Shown in pieces: positions 46,546 to 57,420 of a stretch of DNA of 64,000 bases. Origin of the DNA: Pseudoscleropodium purum (Eukaryota; Streptophyta; Bryopsida; Hypnales; Brachytheciaceae); NCBI GenBank assembly GCA_963969395.1, contig OZ017804.1, forward strand, positions 17,794,001-17,858,000, read 5' to 3'. Below the pieces are notes generated by a model. That model had not been told where the DNA came from and made no database searches. It saw only the letters and a program-made list of their open reading frames with translations. The position numbers were made by a program, and so were the translations under genes. The number at the start of each line of letters is the position of its first letter. Within the stretch, counting starts at the first letter, position 1.

Positions 46546-49500
46546 ATGGACCGTGTCAACAGCTGCAGATTGAGTAACAGCAGCAAGGAGCCTCCCCCAC
46601 AAAGCACTAAGCATTTGCGTCGCCAGTCCAGAAGTTGTGACGTGTCGGTAGACATCGAGAGTATGTTGGAGGCCGGCACAAGCAGCTCCCAAAGCTCTGG
46701 CTGGCAGCCTGAGCCTCCACCATCTGATTGCGAAGATGTTCCTCTCGGACAAGCAATGCTGGAGCTCAGCTTCGAAGTGGGCCACAACCACATCACTCTC
46801 ACGAGCGTCACCCCCGCCGAGGCTCCCTTAGTACCCGGGGAGTCTCGCAGTGACGGCCACGAAGTCGATTCTCGCCGCCCAAGCTCCTTTCGTGAGAGCA
46901 TCAAAACAGTGGGAACCTTAGTGAAGCAGTTCAGCCACGATTTCACACGAAGCTCCCGAGTGCAAGACGAGAGTACTGACGACCCGGAGCTCGGGAACTG
47001 CCCGTCCATCCGAATGCAGAAAAACCCTTCCCGCGCGGAGTACGCAATCGAAGGGCTTCGTTACATCAGCAAAGCTACGGCCACTGCCGATCAGAAGAAA
47101 TCATGGGAGCAAGTGGAAACTCGGTTTCACAAGCTTGCGAATAGCGACTGCATGTTACCCAGGTCAAGCTTCGCGGAGTGCATTGGAATGAAAGACTCGA
47201 AGGAGTTTGCGAATGAGCTTTACGACGCGGCGGTGAGGCGCAAGCGGAGTGAGAAAGTGCAGGCGATTAGTAAAGAGGATCTGTACCAGTATTGGATTCG
47301 GATCACGGACACGAGCTTCGACGCACGGATTCAGATGTTCTTTGATTTGTGCGACAAGGATTTGGATGGAAGGATCACGGGGGAGGAAGTGAAGCAGTTG
47401 ATTATGTTGAGCGCGAGCGCGAATAAACTCTCCAAGCTGAAAGAGCAAGCAGCAGAGTACGCCGCGCTTATTATGGAAGAGCTTGATGTCGATCGAGTGG
47501 GTTACATTGAGCTTTCGCAATTGGAAACACTCCTTCGTGGATCAGTACAAGGATTCGGCAAAGATGCGATCGTGAATTACAGCCAAATGTTGACCCCCAG
47601 AAGCAATCGTACTCGGATCACGAAATTTGTTGAGCGATCACACTATTTCGTTCTCGACAACTGGAAGCGTCTCTGGATTCTGTCGCTCTGGGTCTCGGCT
47701 ATGGCGGTTCTGTTTGCCTGGAAGTTTTTTCAGTACAGGCACCGGAGCGCGTTTTACGTCATGGGTTACTGTCTGTGTGTCGCAAAGGGAGCAGCTGAGA
47801 CTTTGAAACTCAACATGGCTCTCATTCTTTTGCCCGTTTGTCGCAACACGCTCACTCGTCTGCGCTCCACTCGTCTCGGGAAGATCATCCCTTTTGATGA
47901 TAATCTCGACTTTCATAAGATCATTGCTGGGGGAATTGCGGTTGGGATTTTCACGCACGTTATCTGTCATATTACGTGTGATATCCCGAAGTTAGTGAAT
48001 GCGCCTGAGGAGAAGTTTTTCAAGTATTTGGGGAATGATTTTGAGAAGCAGCCGACGTATAAGGAGATCTTGAAGATGTCGGTGGGATACAGCGGGCTGC
48101 TGATGTTGGGGTTGATGATTGTGGCGTTTTTGTTGGCGACTCATTGGTTTAGGAGGAGCTTGGTGAAATTGCCGTGGCCGTTTCATAGGTTGACGGGGTT
48201 TAATGCGTTCTGGTACTCGCATCACTTGTTTGTTATTGTGTATGTGCTGCTGATTCTGCATACAGTCAAGCTCCTGCTCCACACTCCGTGGTACGAGCGC
48301 TCGGTACGAATCTCCTACCTCCTTTTTTCTCTAATCTCTTGATTGCATCCCACTTCTAGCATTTAAATTCACTAAAAAAGCACCCAATTGAAACAGTCGA
48401 TGTTCAAAATCAATGTTCAGGTTGTGTGATTCGAGAGTTGTCCACCTGTAATTCAGAACTTGGGGATGCTTTCTCAGTAGATGCTATGCTCAAGTTAATT
48501 CACTTACTGATAGAGGTTGAATAGGGCAAGATTCCTTACAGCATCGTTAAACACTATTGATCCCATTAGAATCCCACGATTCTTATGCACACTATACTGT
48601 TACTCCAATCCGAGAGCTAGCGTTTCAAATTTCCAGGGGGTATTTGTTGTGCAGACATGGATGTACATCTCGGTTCCATTACTCCTCTATGCAGGCGAGC
48701 GTTTCCTTCGCATGTACCGCACAAACTCCACAAAGGTCGACGTCGTCAAGGTGAGTCCCAAGTCACAAAAGCCTCACGAAATCCTAAAATTAGGTCAAAT
48801 AATTCCATCCAATTCCTGATATAGGTTCTCTCCAAATTCTTCCCCCATTCTTCCACTCACCCTCCTGTCTCTTTCCCTCCCATTCAGGCCGCCATCTACC
48901 CCGGCAACGTGCTCGCCATCCACATCACCAAACCCGACAATTTCAAATACAAGTCCGGCATGTACCTCTTCCTCCAGTGCCCCGAGATTTCCTCCTTCGA
49001 ATGGCACCCTTTCTCCATCACCTCTTCCCCCGACGACCCTTTTCTCTCCGTCCACATCCGCACTCTGGGCGACTGGACTGCCGAGATGAAGAAACTTTTC
49101 AGTGAAGCTTGTGGTGGTCGCCCTCGTCTCCAAACAGTCAACAACTACGGCCTCAGTGGGGAGCTAACTCTTGCTGCTCGTTTCCCCAAGCTTTACATCG
49201 ATGGGCCTTACGGTGCTCCTGCTCAAGACTATTTGAAGTACGATGTGCTGTTGCTGGTGGGACTGGGGATTGGGGCCACGCCGTTTATTAGTATTTTGAA
49301 GGATATTTTGCATCACCAGAAGACGGAGAGTGGGTCTAGTGGGTCGGGGTTAGGGTTGGGATCAGGATCTGATCCAAACCTGAGTCTGGAATTTTCGCAA
49401 CTGAGTGGGGAGATCGTGAAGAGTCCGAGAGCGGGGGGGAAGGTGAAGAAGAGGAAGAGGAAGCCCAAAGCGTATTTTTACTGGGTGACGAGGGAGCAAG

Positions 49501-50941
49501 GGTCGTTTGATTGGTTTCGGGGGGTTATGCGAGATGTGGAGGAGGTGGATAACAAGGTAATGAAGCCCTGGCCCTTGCCTTTCTAAAACTTGTGAGATGA
49601 ATGACTCAAGGACCGTGATATTGGGGAAGAGAATAAAGACAGTCCTCGATTTAGGTTTTGAAATAACGAGGAGAAGCGAATGATAGTCTTTGAAATGAAG
49701 AGGTGATGGGAAGAATGATGGTCCTTGATTGATTTAGGTTTAGGAAATGACAAGATGAAGCCAGACAATGATGGTTCTTGATTTAGGTGGTGAAATGATA
49801 GTCTTAGATTTAGGGTTTGCAATGAATTGGTGTACATTGTCGTGCAATTGGGTGCAAGAGTGATTTAGGGTATACATGCCTTACATTTGGAGGTCTAAGA
49901 GTTGCTTTACACTAGGTGCCAACTCAAGAATATCCAAGAATTCTGAACACATTGTTGCTCAAGCTGGGATATGTCTAGTCGCGAATTGAGATTGTACATC
50001 TACTTGTATCAATTATACTAATTATATTGTCCTAGAAAAGTAGAGCTGCAAGAAAATGTGCCATCTGTTTGGAGTGCACGAGGTTACGTACCACATACAC
50101 ACATATCAAAGCAGAGATGACTGATTAGGAGAGTGCTATCCTAACTCTGGTGTCATGGTGTATGTTGCAGGAGTATATTGAGATGCATAATTACTTGACG
50201 AGTGTTTACGAGGAAGGCGATGCGAGGTCGACATTAGTGATGATGTTGCAAGCATTGCACCATGCCAAAAATGGGGTTGACCTTGTTTCCGGCACAAGGG
50301 TACGTCTCATTTGTTTTTGGAAGCCATGTTGGAGCCCTAGTTGTTGCCTATCACTTACCATCGAGCTCACTTTTGCTTCTGATCGACTTTGCAGGCACGC
50401 ACGCATTTTGCAAGGCCCAACTGGAAGAGTGTCTTCTCAAAACTAGCTGCTACACACCAGGACAAGCGAGTTGGTACGAATCTCTCACTCTCTTAGCTCT
50501 TCATGCATAATCGTAACGAAACCTTATAATCTACTGACTGGGTTTATAACCATCCCGAAACCCTAAATTTAGTTTGTACGCTTGACAACTCCATTTCTTA
50601 AGATCTTCTTTTACTAATCGCCGTCTTGAACATTACGCTAAGTAACTCAAAAGCTCATTCTTCTTCACACGTACCACTATCCATAGCAAGGCTCCCGATT
50701 CGAGTCACCTAGGACATCCTGTTTTCGATCTTTATTTTCCCTTCGTTTTCATATGTTTCGGACATACTTTTGTGCTACCGTACCATGCAATCAGAGTTGA
50801 TATTGATTGTTTTCCCCGGTGGTTTTTGCAGGCGTATTTTATTGTGGACCAGTAGCACTAGCAAACGAGCTGGAAGGCCTCTCCAGAACCTTCACCCAGA
50901 AGTCCACCACCAAATTTTCGTTCCACAAGGAGAATTTCTGA
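46546..50941 (+). CDS. Rboh: Respiratory burst oxidase homolog (plant NADPH oxidase), six coding exons, 946 aa
   Basis: Plasma-membrane NADPH oxidase that passes electrons from cytosolic NADPH via FAD and two haems to apoplastic O2, making superoxide for signalling, defence and tip growth. Exons: 46546-48303, 48655-48750, 48888-49556, 50171-50299, 50395-50473, 50832-50941. All introns are GT-AG, phase 0 except the last (phase 1). The start is the first in-frame ATG. Residues ~160-265 form the Rboh N-terminal domain. The EF-hand loop at 270-281 is canonical (D270, D272, D274, G275, I277, E281); the second at 314-325 is degenerate (V318, Q325), as is usual in the family. Haem ligands H457/H471 and H559/H572 have the spacing seen in gp91phox. 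HPFS (658-661) binds FAD; DGPYGAP (723-729), GLGIGATP (743-750) and CG (915-916) line the NADPH site. C915 corresponds by distance from the C-terminus to the S-nitrosylated C890 of Arabidopsis RbohD. Ends FHKENF. Complete and intact. Paralog identity not assigned. Confidence 0.96.
49605..49830 (+). repeat. Degenerate tandem repeat inside Rboh intron 3
   Basis: Units of ~45-60 bp built on 'gatggtccttgatttaggttttgaaatga' occur four times within the 614-bp intron (49557-50170). No coding role; the intron boundaries are intact. Confidence 0.65.
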
Positions 50942-51300
50942 GGATGGATCTGACGCCAAGCGAGCTTGTAGATAAAAAAAATGAATTCCGATTCAGCCCT
51001 TCAGCAGCAGGAGCAACAGCAGCAGCAGCAGCAGCCATGGAAGTTGTAATATAAATACAATCATCGTCAAAATTGGTGGCGCCCAAGGTTACCGATTCTT
51101 TACAATACAGATCAGATCTTCCTCTTCTTCTTCTTCAAAACGAAGAAAGAATGAATGAATGAATGAATCCCATTTTTTAGTGAGAGAGCGAGAGAGAGCC
51201 ATCTTGTAGTAATAGCTGATGAGTTTAAATTTAATGAAGTAGGGCAGAGTCATAAGACCATAGAAGGTGCTCAAGGCATGCAAAGCGCAGCGTTACAAAG
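50942..51300 (+). other. Probable Rboh 3' UTR with CAG run and short microsatellites
   Basis: After the TGA stop the composition stays gene-like. A run of CAG triplets (51001-51036), a TTC run (51120-51137), GAAT tetranucleotides (51149-51168) and a GA run (51182-51199) follow. No classic AATAAA is close; the poly(A) site is not determined. Confidence 0.4.
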
Positions 51301-52660
51301 AGATGATTGCTAAGCTAGCAAACAGCCAGGCTTCTTCTATTGTGCTCGTGTTGTCATTTTTCTTGGCAACTCGGCAGCCTCCTCCTCCCCTTGGATTCTG
51401 CTTCCCTCACAAGGGGTACCAGGCAAGGGTTCATCTTATGTGAAAAATTTATGGAAAAAACAAAAAATTTAAAAGAGGCCGCAAGGCCTGCTTCTTCACT
51501 TCGATTCATGGTCTCAAATTTGCGAAGGGGGGAATAGGGTCTTATGTGTGTGGCACTTGAGTTGCCGTTGAACTCGTTCAACTTGTCAAACCTTGTGTTA
51601 AAATTACCCATACATGTCAATGCAACTGAAAAGTGGATGTGCCTAGGTCAACCTTAGTTGACTGTAACTTTCAAAATAGCCATGTTTGGTATATGTTTTG
51701 ACAAGTTTCACGTCTACCCCAATTTTCAATATTGAAGAAACTGGAAAATTGAATAACATTATTGCAATTGCACGAATCCGAATTACACTATATTCTGTGT
51801 TTCTCATTCGGATTTCTCTTCACTTCAAATGGGTTTTTTTTTCTTTCATATTACAAAATCATGTTATTCATTCTGATTATATTTCTTTTGGGGTTACTTG
51901 TTATTGAATATCAACATATGTGCAAATGTGCACCTACAAACTGTTGTCATATTACGGTTCCTTTAGTTAGTAGTTTCTATATTCACTTATATAATACATT
52001 TTCGGTACTGTACCAGAGTCTAATCTTTTTCTGTAACTGAAACTATTGCCCCACTTTGTTTCTTTTGCTGTTTTCCATCACTGCATAATTGATTCATTAT
52101 ATTAGGCGTTCTATTGGCACTTAGTGAATCAGCTACAGACTTCATTAAATTATTTGGGCATTAATTTTTTGGTCATAAAGTTAACATTGTTTGAACATTG
52201 AAGACAGACTTCATTTGAGGTCGTTGATATTCTTCCGTGGCTTTGTTGACAAACACCTGGAAGTTCGAAGAGCCGCCTGATAATTGGGGCTTGTTTCGTC
52301 AACCAGTCTTCGAAGGAGAAGCTCGTTTTGTTGCTTTTACAAAGACTTGGATTCAACTTCTACGACCGCCGACAAAACACTTTGAAAGAAAGTTGAAAGA
52401 CAGTCTTCTTCTTTTTCTACATCGGTAGGATGATAACAATAATAAAATAATAATAAAAATAAAACATAAAACAATTGATGTACTACTGCCAGAGTTGCCG
52501 ACATCTAGTACACGTGCATTGGATTTCAATGGGACTGATGAGATGTCGTAACATTGAAAAAGTAGAAATGCATGGGGTCAAAATGCATGTGACTATATGG
52601 AGTTGTGGAATGGAGTCACAACTATAGGTGTTGTGACAATACCGTTGCATCATTTGTGGA
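51301..52660. other. Intergenic DNA downstream of Rboh
   Basis: A 63-codon frame at 52237-52428 (GTG start) gives an unusually protein-like composition (WKFEEPPDNWGLFRQPVFE), but no ATG, family or splice partner was found. Otherwise nothing. Confidence 0.35.
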
Positions 52661-52665
52661 AATTG

Positions 52666-53095
52666 AAACGTGACCACGACCATAGAAGAAAGGCGGTGGT
52701 TTAGTGCTCCATTGCATAGCCAAGTCAATTGTAACCATGACCATAGAGGAAAGGTGGTGGCTTAGTATTCCACCGCATCACCAAGTCAAACGTGACGACA
52801 ACCATAGAAGAGAGGCGGTGGTTTGATGCTCTACTGCATCACCAATATGGCTTTTTGATTTTGACCTTTTGATCTCATTTTTTGCCAAGTTCAAACATGA
52901 CCATGATTATAGTGGAAAGGTGGTGGTTTGGTGCTCCACTTCATCACTAGTATGGCTTTTTGATTTTGATCCCTTGATCTCATTTTGCCAAGTCAAACAT
53001 GATCACAACTACTTTGGAAAGGCGATGGCTTAGTGCTCCACTACATCACTGGTATGGCTTTCTAATTTTGATACCTTGATCTCATTTTGTCTTCT
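52666..53095 (+). repeat. Five-unit tandem array of ~60-bp and ~102-bp units
   Basis: Units starting AAACGTGACCAC / AAACATGACCAT lie at about 52666, 52732, 52788, 52893 and 52995. Each contains 'gaaaggcggtggtttagtgctccactgcatcac'. The last three also carry 'tatggctttttgattttgat.ccttgatctcatttt' (~42 bp) that the first two lack. No conserved reading frame. Confidence 0.8.
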
Positions 53096-53590
53096 TAAAC
53101 CAATATATTCCACCATGGTGTGAATGCCTTCCAAAGATTTGGTAACAAAATATGACAAATGATGTAATATTATGGAAACTAACATTGAAGAAGTCAAGGC
53201 AGGATATTGAAGTAGTCATTCAAAGTCTACATAGTGCATTTGTTTTCCCTAAACCAAAGATAATTGCAAAAAAATTACCTCTATTTGCTTAGTGTCTTTT
53301 GTTCTTCACTTTTCCTATTGTGTTCTTCAATTTTAGGCCTTTGTTTTCAAATATGAATTCAAAAATTTTTTTTTTTATCATGGGTGATAAATAAAAAATT
53401 ATAGTGTTTTCCCAAGAGATAAAACTAAAGACTTCAATTGATGTCCTGTAAGATCAAGGATACTTTATCAAAAGAAAAAGAAAAAAGAAAAATAGAAAAT
53501 CAGCATTTGAAAATGCATGGTTAGGTGGAGATGTGACCATTTTTATGGTATAAATTGCAAAGAATTAGCCACTAGTGAATACTGCTTCAC
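53096..53590. other. A+T-rich intergenic DNA, no gene seen
   Basis: A- and T-runs at 53362-53374 and 53470-53500; no gene or recognised repeat. Confidence 0.45.
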
Positions 53591-53596
53591 CCATAC

Positions 53597-54240
53597 TTTA
53601 AGTTAAGTTGTTTGTTTTGTTTTGTTTTATTTGTTACATTGAAATCTCCAAGACTATGCATTCCTTGATTGTGTTCTTGGTATCATCGGAAAGTTCTTAG
53701 TAAGACAGAGTGCATGGGCTTTGTTTTGTGGTGTTTGGACCTACGTACACTATGATAGTGATGGATTTTTGAATTATTTTTTAATCTTAAATTATGAATC
53801 TTTTGAACCATGCATCTCATGGGCACATTCTTGGTATTGTTAAGAAGCCCTCAGCAAGGATGGGTGCATGGACTTTGTTTAATGGCATTTACCTATGGCA
53901 TGAAAAGTTATTGAATTTTGAAGTTTTTGTAAATTAAAATTTTATATTTTACTTTTATTTTGACAATGACAACAACAAATGGTACAGGAATCTATACCTC
54001 GAGTTAGGTTGTTTGTCTTACTTTGCTTGCTTAGTTGTTAGTTAGTTATAGTGAGATCTTTGGGATCATACATTCTCTAGTTGTGTTCCTGGTACTGTTG
54101 GAAAGCTCTCTACAAGGAGGGGTATAAGGACTGCATTTAATGACGTTTGGAACTATAGTGTGAAAGTTATTGAATTTCAAAAAAATTATGAATAAAATTT
54201 TTAAAAATGACTTTTATTTTTTATATTTTTTATATTGTGG
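53597..54240 (-). repeat. Repeat family C, two inverted copies
   Basis: 'agttgtttgttttgttttg' then 'ttcttggtatcatcggaaag', 'tgcatgggctttgttttgtgg', 'tttgga' (53600-53745), repeated at 53998-54180, are reverse complements of the 18.7-21.5 kb units ('caaacaaaacaaacaacct', 'ccacaaaacaaagtccatgca', 'accaagaatg'). Confidence 0.65.
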
Positions 54241-55198
54241 CAATAGCACACTAGTCCAAGTGAGATGAACCAATTTGGCATGAGAAGTAAAAATTAATAG
54301 AACACCCCCCACCCCAAAAGCCAAGTTTCCGGATCTCACAAGGGCTCTGTTTTTTTTTTCTTAAACAAATGGCAGGGGCTCATACTTCGGGAACAGTCAT
54401 GTGGGCACCTGCCAGAAGAGGCTTTACTCTTTTCTTTTCTTTTTCTTTTTTCTTTTTTTTTTAAACGAATGGAATTCCATTGCACAAGCGACAATTTATT
54501 TTTAATTTATTTTTTTCCTTATCTTTCCTTTTAGGTCATGGGGAGTTTATGTATTCTCAACTCAACGCTGAGTGTGGCTTTTTTACTGGATACCCGGAAA
54601 GTTTCAAGAATTTTCGGATATTCACTGGTAGTTTAAAATTTTGTTTCTTATTCTTGGAACCAATTTTTTTTTAAAATTAATTCCATGACCTTGCTATTTC
54701 TTTTTATTTTATTTTTGTCAGAAGAGGAACATGATTATTTATTCCATGGCAGTAATATAGCAATTGCACCTGATGGGTGATTCAGGTCCTCTGCGTTCCT
54801 AATTGTAGCAGTGAATAAATGAAGTCTGCATGAAGTGATTTCCGGGATTACTATAAGGGGATCAATTAGGGTGCTATTTTTTTAACATTTGGGGGGCTTG
54901 GAGGGCTTGGAGAGGCATTGGATTCGTCGCCTTAATTTTCGTGGAGATTCTCAAGTTTTTAACAACCTTTCCTTTCCAAGGGGAATTAGGTCCTTTTCTT
55001 TCCCTCCAAGACTCCAACATGGAATCCGGAAGGTGCTCGGAATTGCTGCAATAAGAAGTATTCCGTATTATTAAGGGATATGATTTTTGTTTAAAAAAAA
55101 TTATAGATATAATTTTAAAAATTAAATTAAAAATGACCATGTATGTTAAAAGGAAGTTAAAAAAAAAGAGAAAAAAAAAAAGAGAACATCAATTTTAG
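54241..55198. other. Intergenic DNA, no gene seen
   Basis: Short low-complexity runs (C-run ~54305, T-runs ~54351 and 54430-54460, A-run ~55160-55180). No supported feature. Confidence 0.45.
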
Positions 55199-55978
55199 GC
55201 ACTAGTGAAGAGGGACAAGATAAATAAGAAATTGAGGAGACATGTTCCAATTGGCAACTTACAATTTAAGTTGCTAGAGTAGGAACACTAAGAAGAGGAA
55301 AACGATGAGCATGTGGCAAGCTTTGTTGCACTTTTGGAAAGTCTTGAAGACAATATTGTGCAAAAAATTGACCTTTTAATCAACCAAATGAGAGTGCCAA
55401 AAGTATTTACAACTAGTGAAAACACGGTTTGTGTAGACTACCAAGGAAATGACCTACAAAAAGACCCAGGCACATGGAAGAAATAGACTCATTGTGAATC
55501 TTCTTGTGGTCAAATCATTTGTTTTGTTCCTTCCAATTGCCCAAGCCCCACTCTTTCTCTCCGTTCCCAACGTGTCAATTGAAGGCACTATTCGTTTATT
55601 GTTCACATAGTCAAGGCCCACTACAACCTATTCATTCTAGTTTTGTTTAATGAATTATGCAATCTAGAAGGTCTCAACATTCAATGCAAAGTTTGCAAGC
55701 ATCCCTAAGATGATGAGCAACACTCAATCAAAATTCAATGCCAAGCTCATTTTTTGGAGTGTTTGGACAAATTTTTTTCACTCTTTATACAAAAGTGGAG
55801 CTTCATTTCCAACTCATGCACACCAAAAGCTATTATAATTAGCTCTAAGCATACCAAGGTGGCAATGCTTTTAGATGTTGATAATTTTGTTGTCACAATT
55901 CTAGACTCAAATCATAGACCTTCTATGTCAAATTCAAAAAATGTACTTGCATATTATAACCAAAATTGTTTTTCCTAA
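55199..55978 (+). pseudogene. Decayed 260-codon reading frame, origin unknown
   Basis: One uninterrupted reading phase from 55199 to a stop at 55976-55978 contains only five internal stops and no frameshift. By a rough hand estimate from base composition about 18 would be expected. The translation looks protein-like: HVASFVALLESLEDNIVQKI, DLLINQMRVPKVFTTSENT, then a Cys/His-containing middle and KAIIISSKHTKVAMLLDVDN. I recognise no family. It may be a fragment of an unknown transposon or a dead host gene. No start codon, splice sites or neighbours help. Confidence 0.4.
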
Positions 55979-56649
55979 CCTTTATGGGCTTAAGTGCATT
56001 TTGGTCATTAAAGAGTCTATAGCTTAATGTATAATATTCTTTCATACTCAATAACATTAGTCCTTATGTAAATTTGAGAGAAAGCACTTTACAAATTTCA
56101 AGCATACATGACTATACCAATAATGACCTACATTCCTTACATTAGAAAAAATCCCCTTATCATTGTTAAATGAAGTTCATGTGAATTTAAGTGCATGAAA
56201 TGCAAGGTTAATTTATGCTAGGAACCAAGCCAAAAATTTCTAAATTTATGATTATTTTTATTGGTAAAGTTGAATCATTTATAATCTCTTTGGACATAAG
56301 AGAGCTTAGAATTTTTTGTTTTCTATGCTTGGCCCCAATTATGAAGCATTCTTCAACACTAGCCTTCATGCTAATTTCATGTAAACTTCAAATTAATTTT
56401 ACAAAAGTTTTCTATTTTAGGACAAAATCTAAAGACTCAAAAAGTTTCATAAAATTGCACATTATCTACAAGTTTCAACTTTTGTAAAGTGACCAAATCA
56501 AATGTGTGCAACTTTAGTAATGCTTTGTCCACATTATTGAATTAAAGTAGAGTTATACTCCGTATTAGTTATATCCTAATTTTATACAGGATAGTTCATG
56601 AAGACAAGTGATATTCCTATACAATGCACTTCAATACTTCAAGGGCTTT
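55979..56649. other. A+T-rich intergenic DNA
   Basis: An ATG-initiated 90-codon frame at 56215-56487 has no recognisable family; probably chance. Confidence 0.4.
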
Positions 56650-57420
56650 TTCTTTAACCCCCAAATGCTTTAATTGCATGTTTGGCAATATAGCAATTTT
56701 GGGTAGCCCACTATGAATGGAGTTGTTTTTTTCTCTGAAATTTTAAGATGACATGTGCCTGAGGTCCGAGGAGTAGCTTTAAGATTCAACAATTTTCATC
56801 ACTTTTGACTACATGGTTAAAAAGTTATTGTATGATATGTACTTTTCATTGCTTAGTGGGCAACTTGGGCAACAAAAGAGACTTCTTTAAAAATCACTTT
56901 TAAAAAAAATTAAAATTTGAGATTGGTTCTTCAAATTTACATATATTTAAAAAGCTTTGAATTATTTTGTTTTGATCAATGAGTCAAAAGTTATAAGGAG
57001 TTTTAGTTTGTGGGAGTTTCTGGGTCATTATTGAATCTTGACTCTAAGACAAAACTTTTAAGTCCTTTATTTAACTCAATTTTCAATATTTTTCCAAAAA
57101 AATAAAATCATAGAATGTAGATTATTTATACAACATTACAACCTTTGGGATTGGCATTTTTCAATTCTATAAATAAATTGTTGAAAATTTAGTATTTTCA
57201 ATCATTCTCTTTTTTTCTTTCTATTTACTAAATTTTTCCTATACGTTGTATAATTCCAAATGATTTCAATTTTTCAAGCATGTAGCCAAATTGACTTGAA
57301 GAATAAATTCAAAGAATAACCACCATTTTGGACATTTTTTCATACAAATGTGACCTTTTTTAGAGTGCTTTTAGTGAAAACATAGTTAAAATCATTTAGA
57401 GGTGAAAATCTTGCTTTTGG
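56650..57420 (+). repeat. Repeat family A, copy 2 (uninterrupted)
   Basis: Begins TTTAACCCCCAAATGC. Collinear with 24088-24479 plus 25590-25760 and, inverted, with 61760-62630. It preserves the empty site 'ctttatTTAACtcaatttt' at 57066-57083 that is filled by the 1110-bp insert in copy 1. Confidence 0.7.

Noticed and set aside
46190..49144. Minus-strand and out-of-frame open frames overlapping Rboh and its leader
   Set aside because: They are shadows of the G+C-rich coding sequence; the + strand exons explain the region fully.
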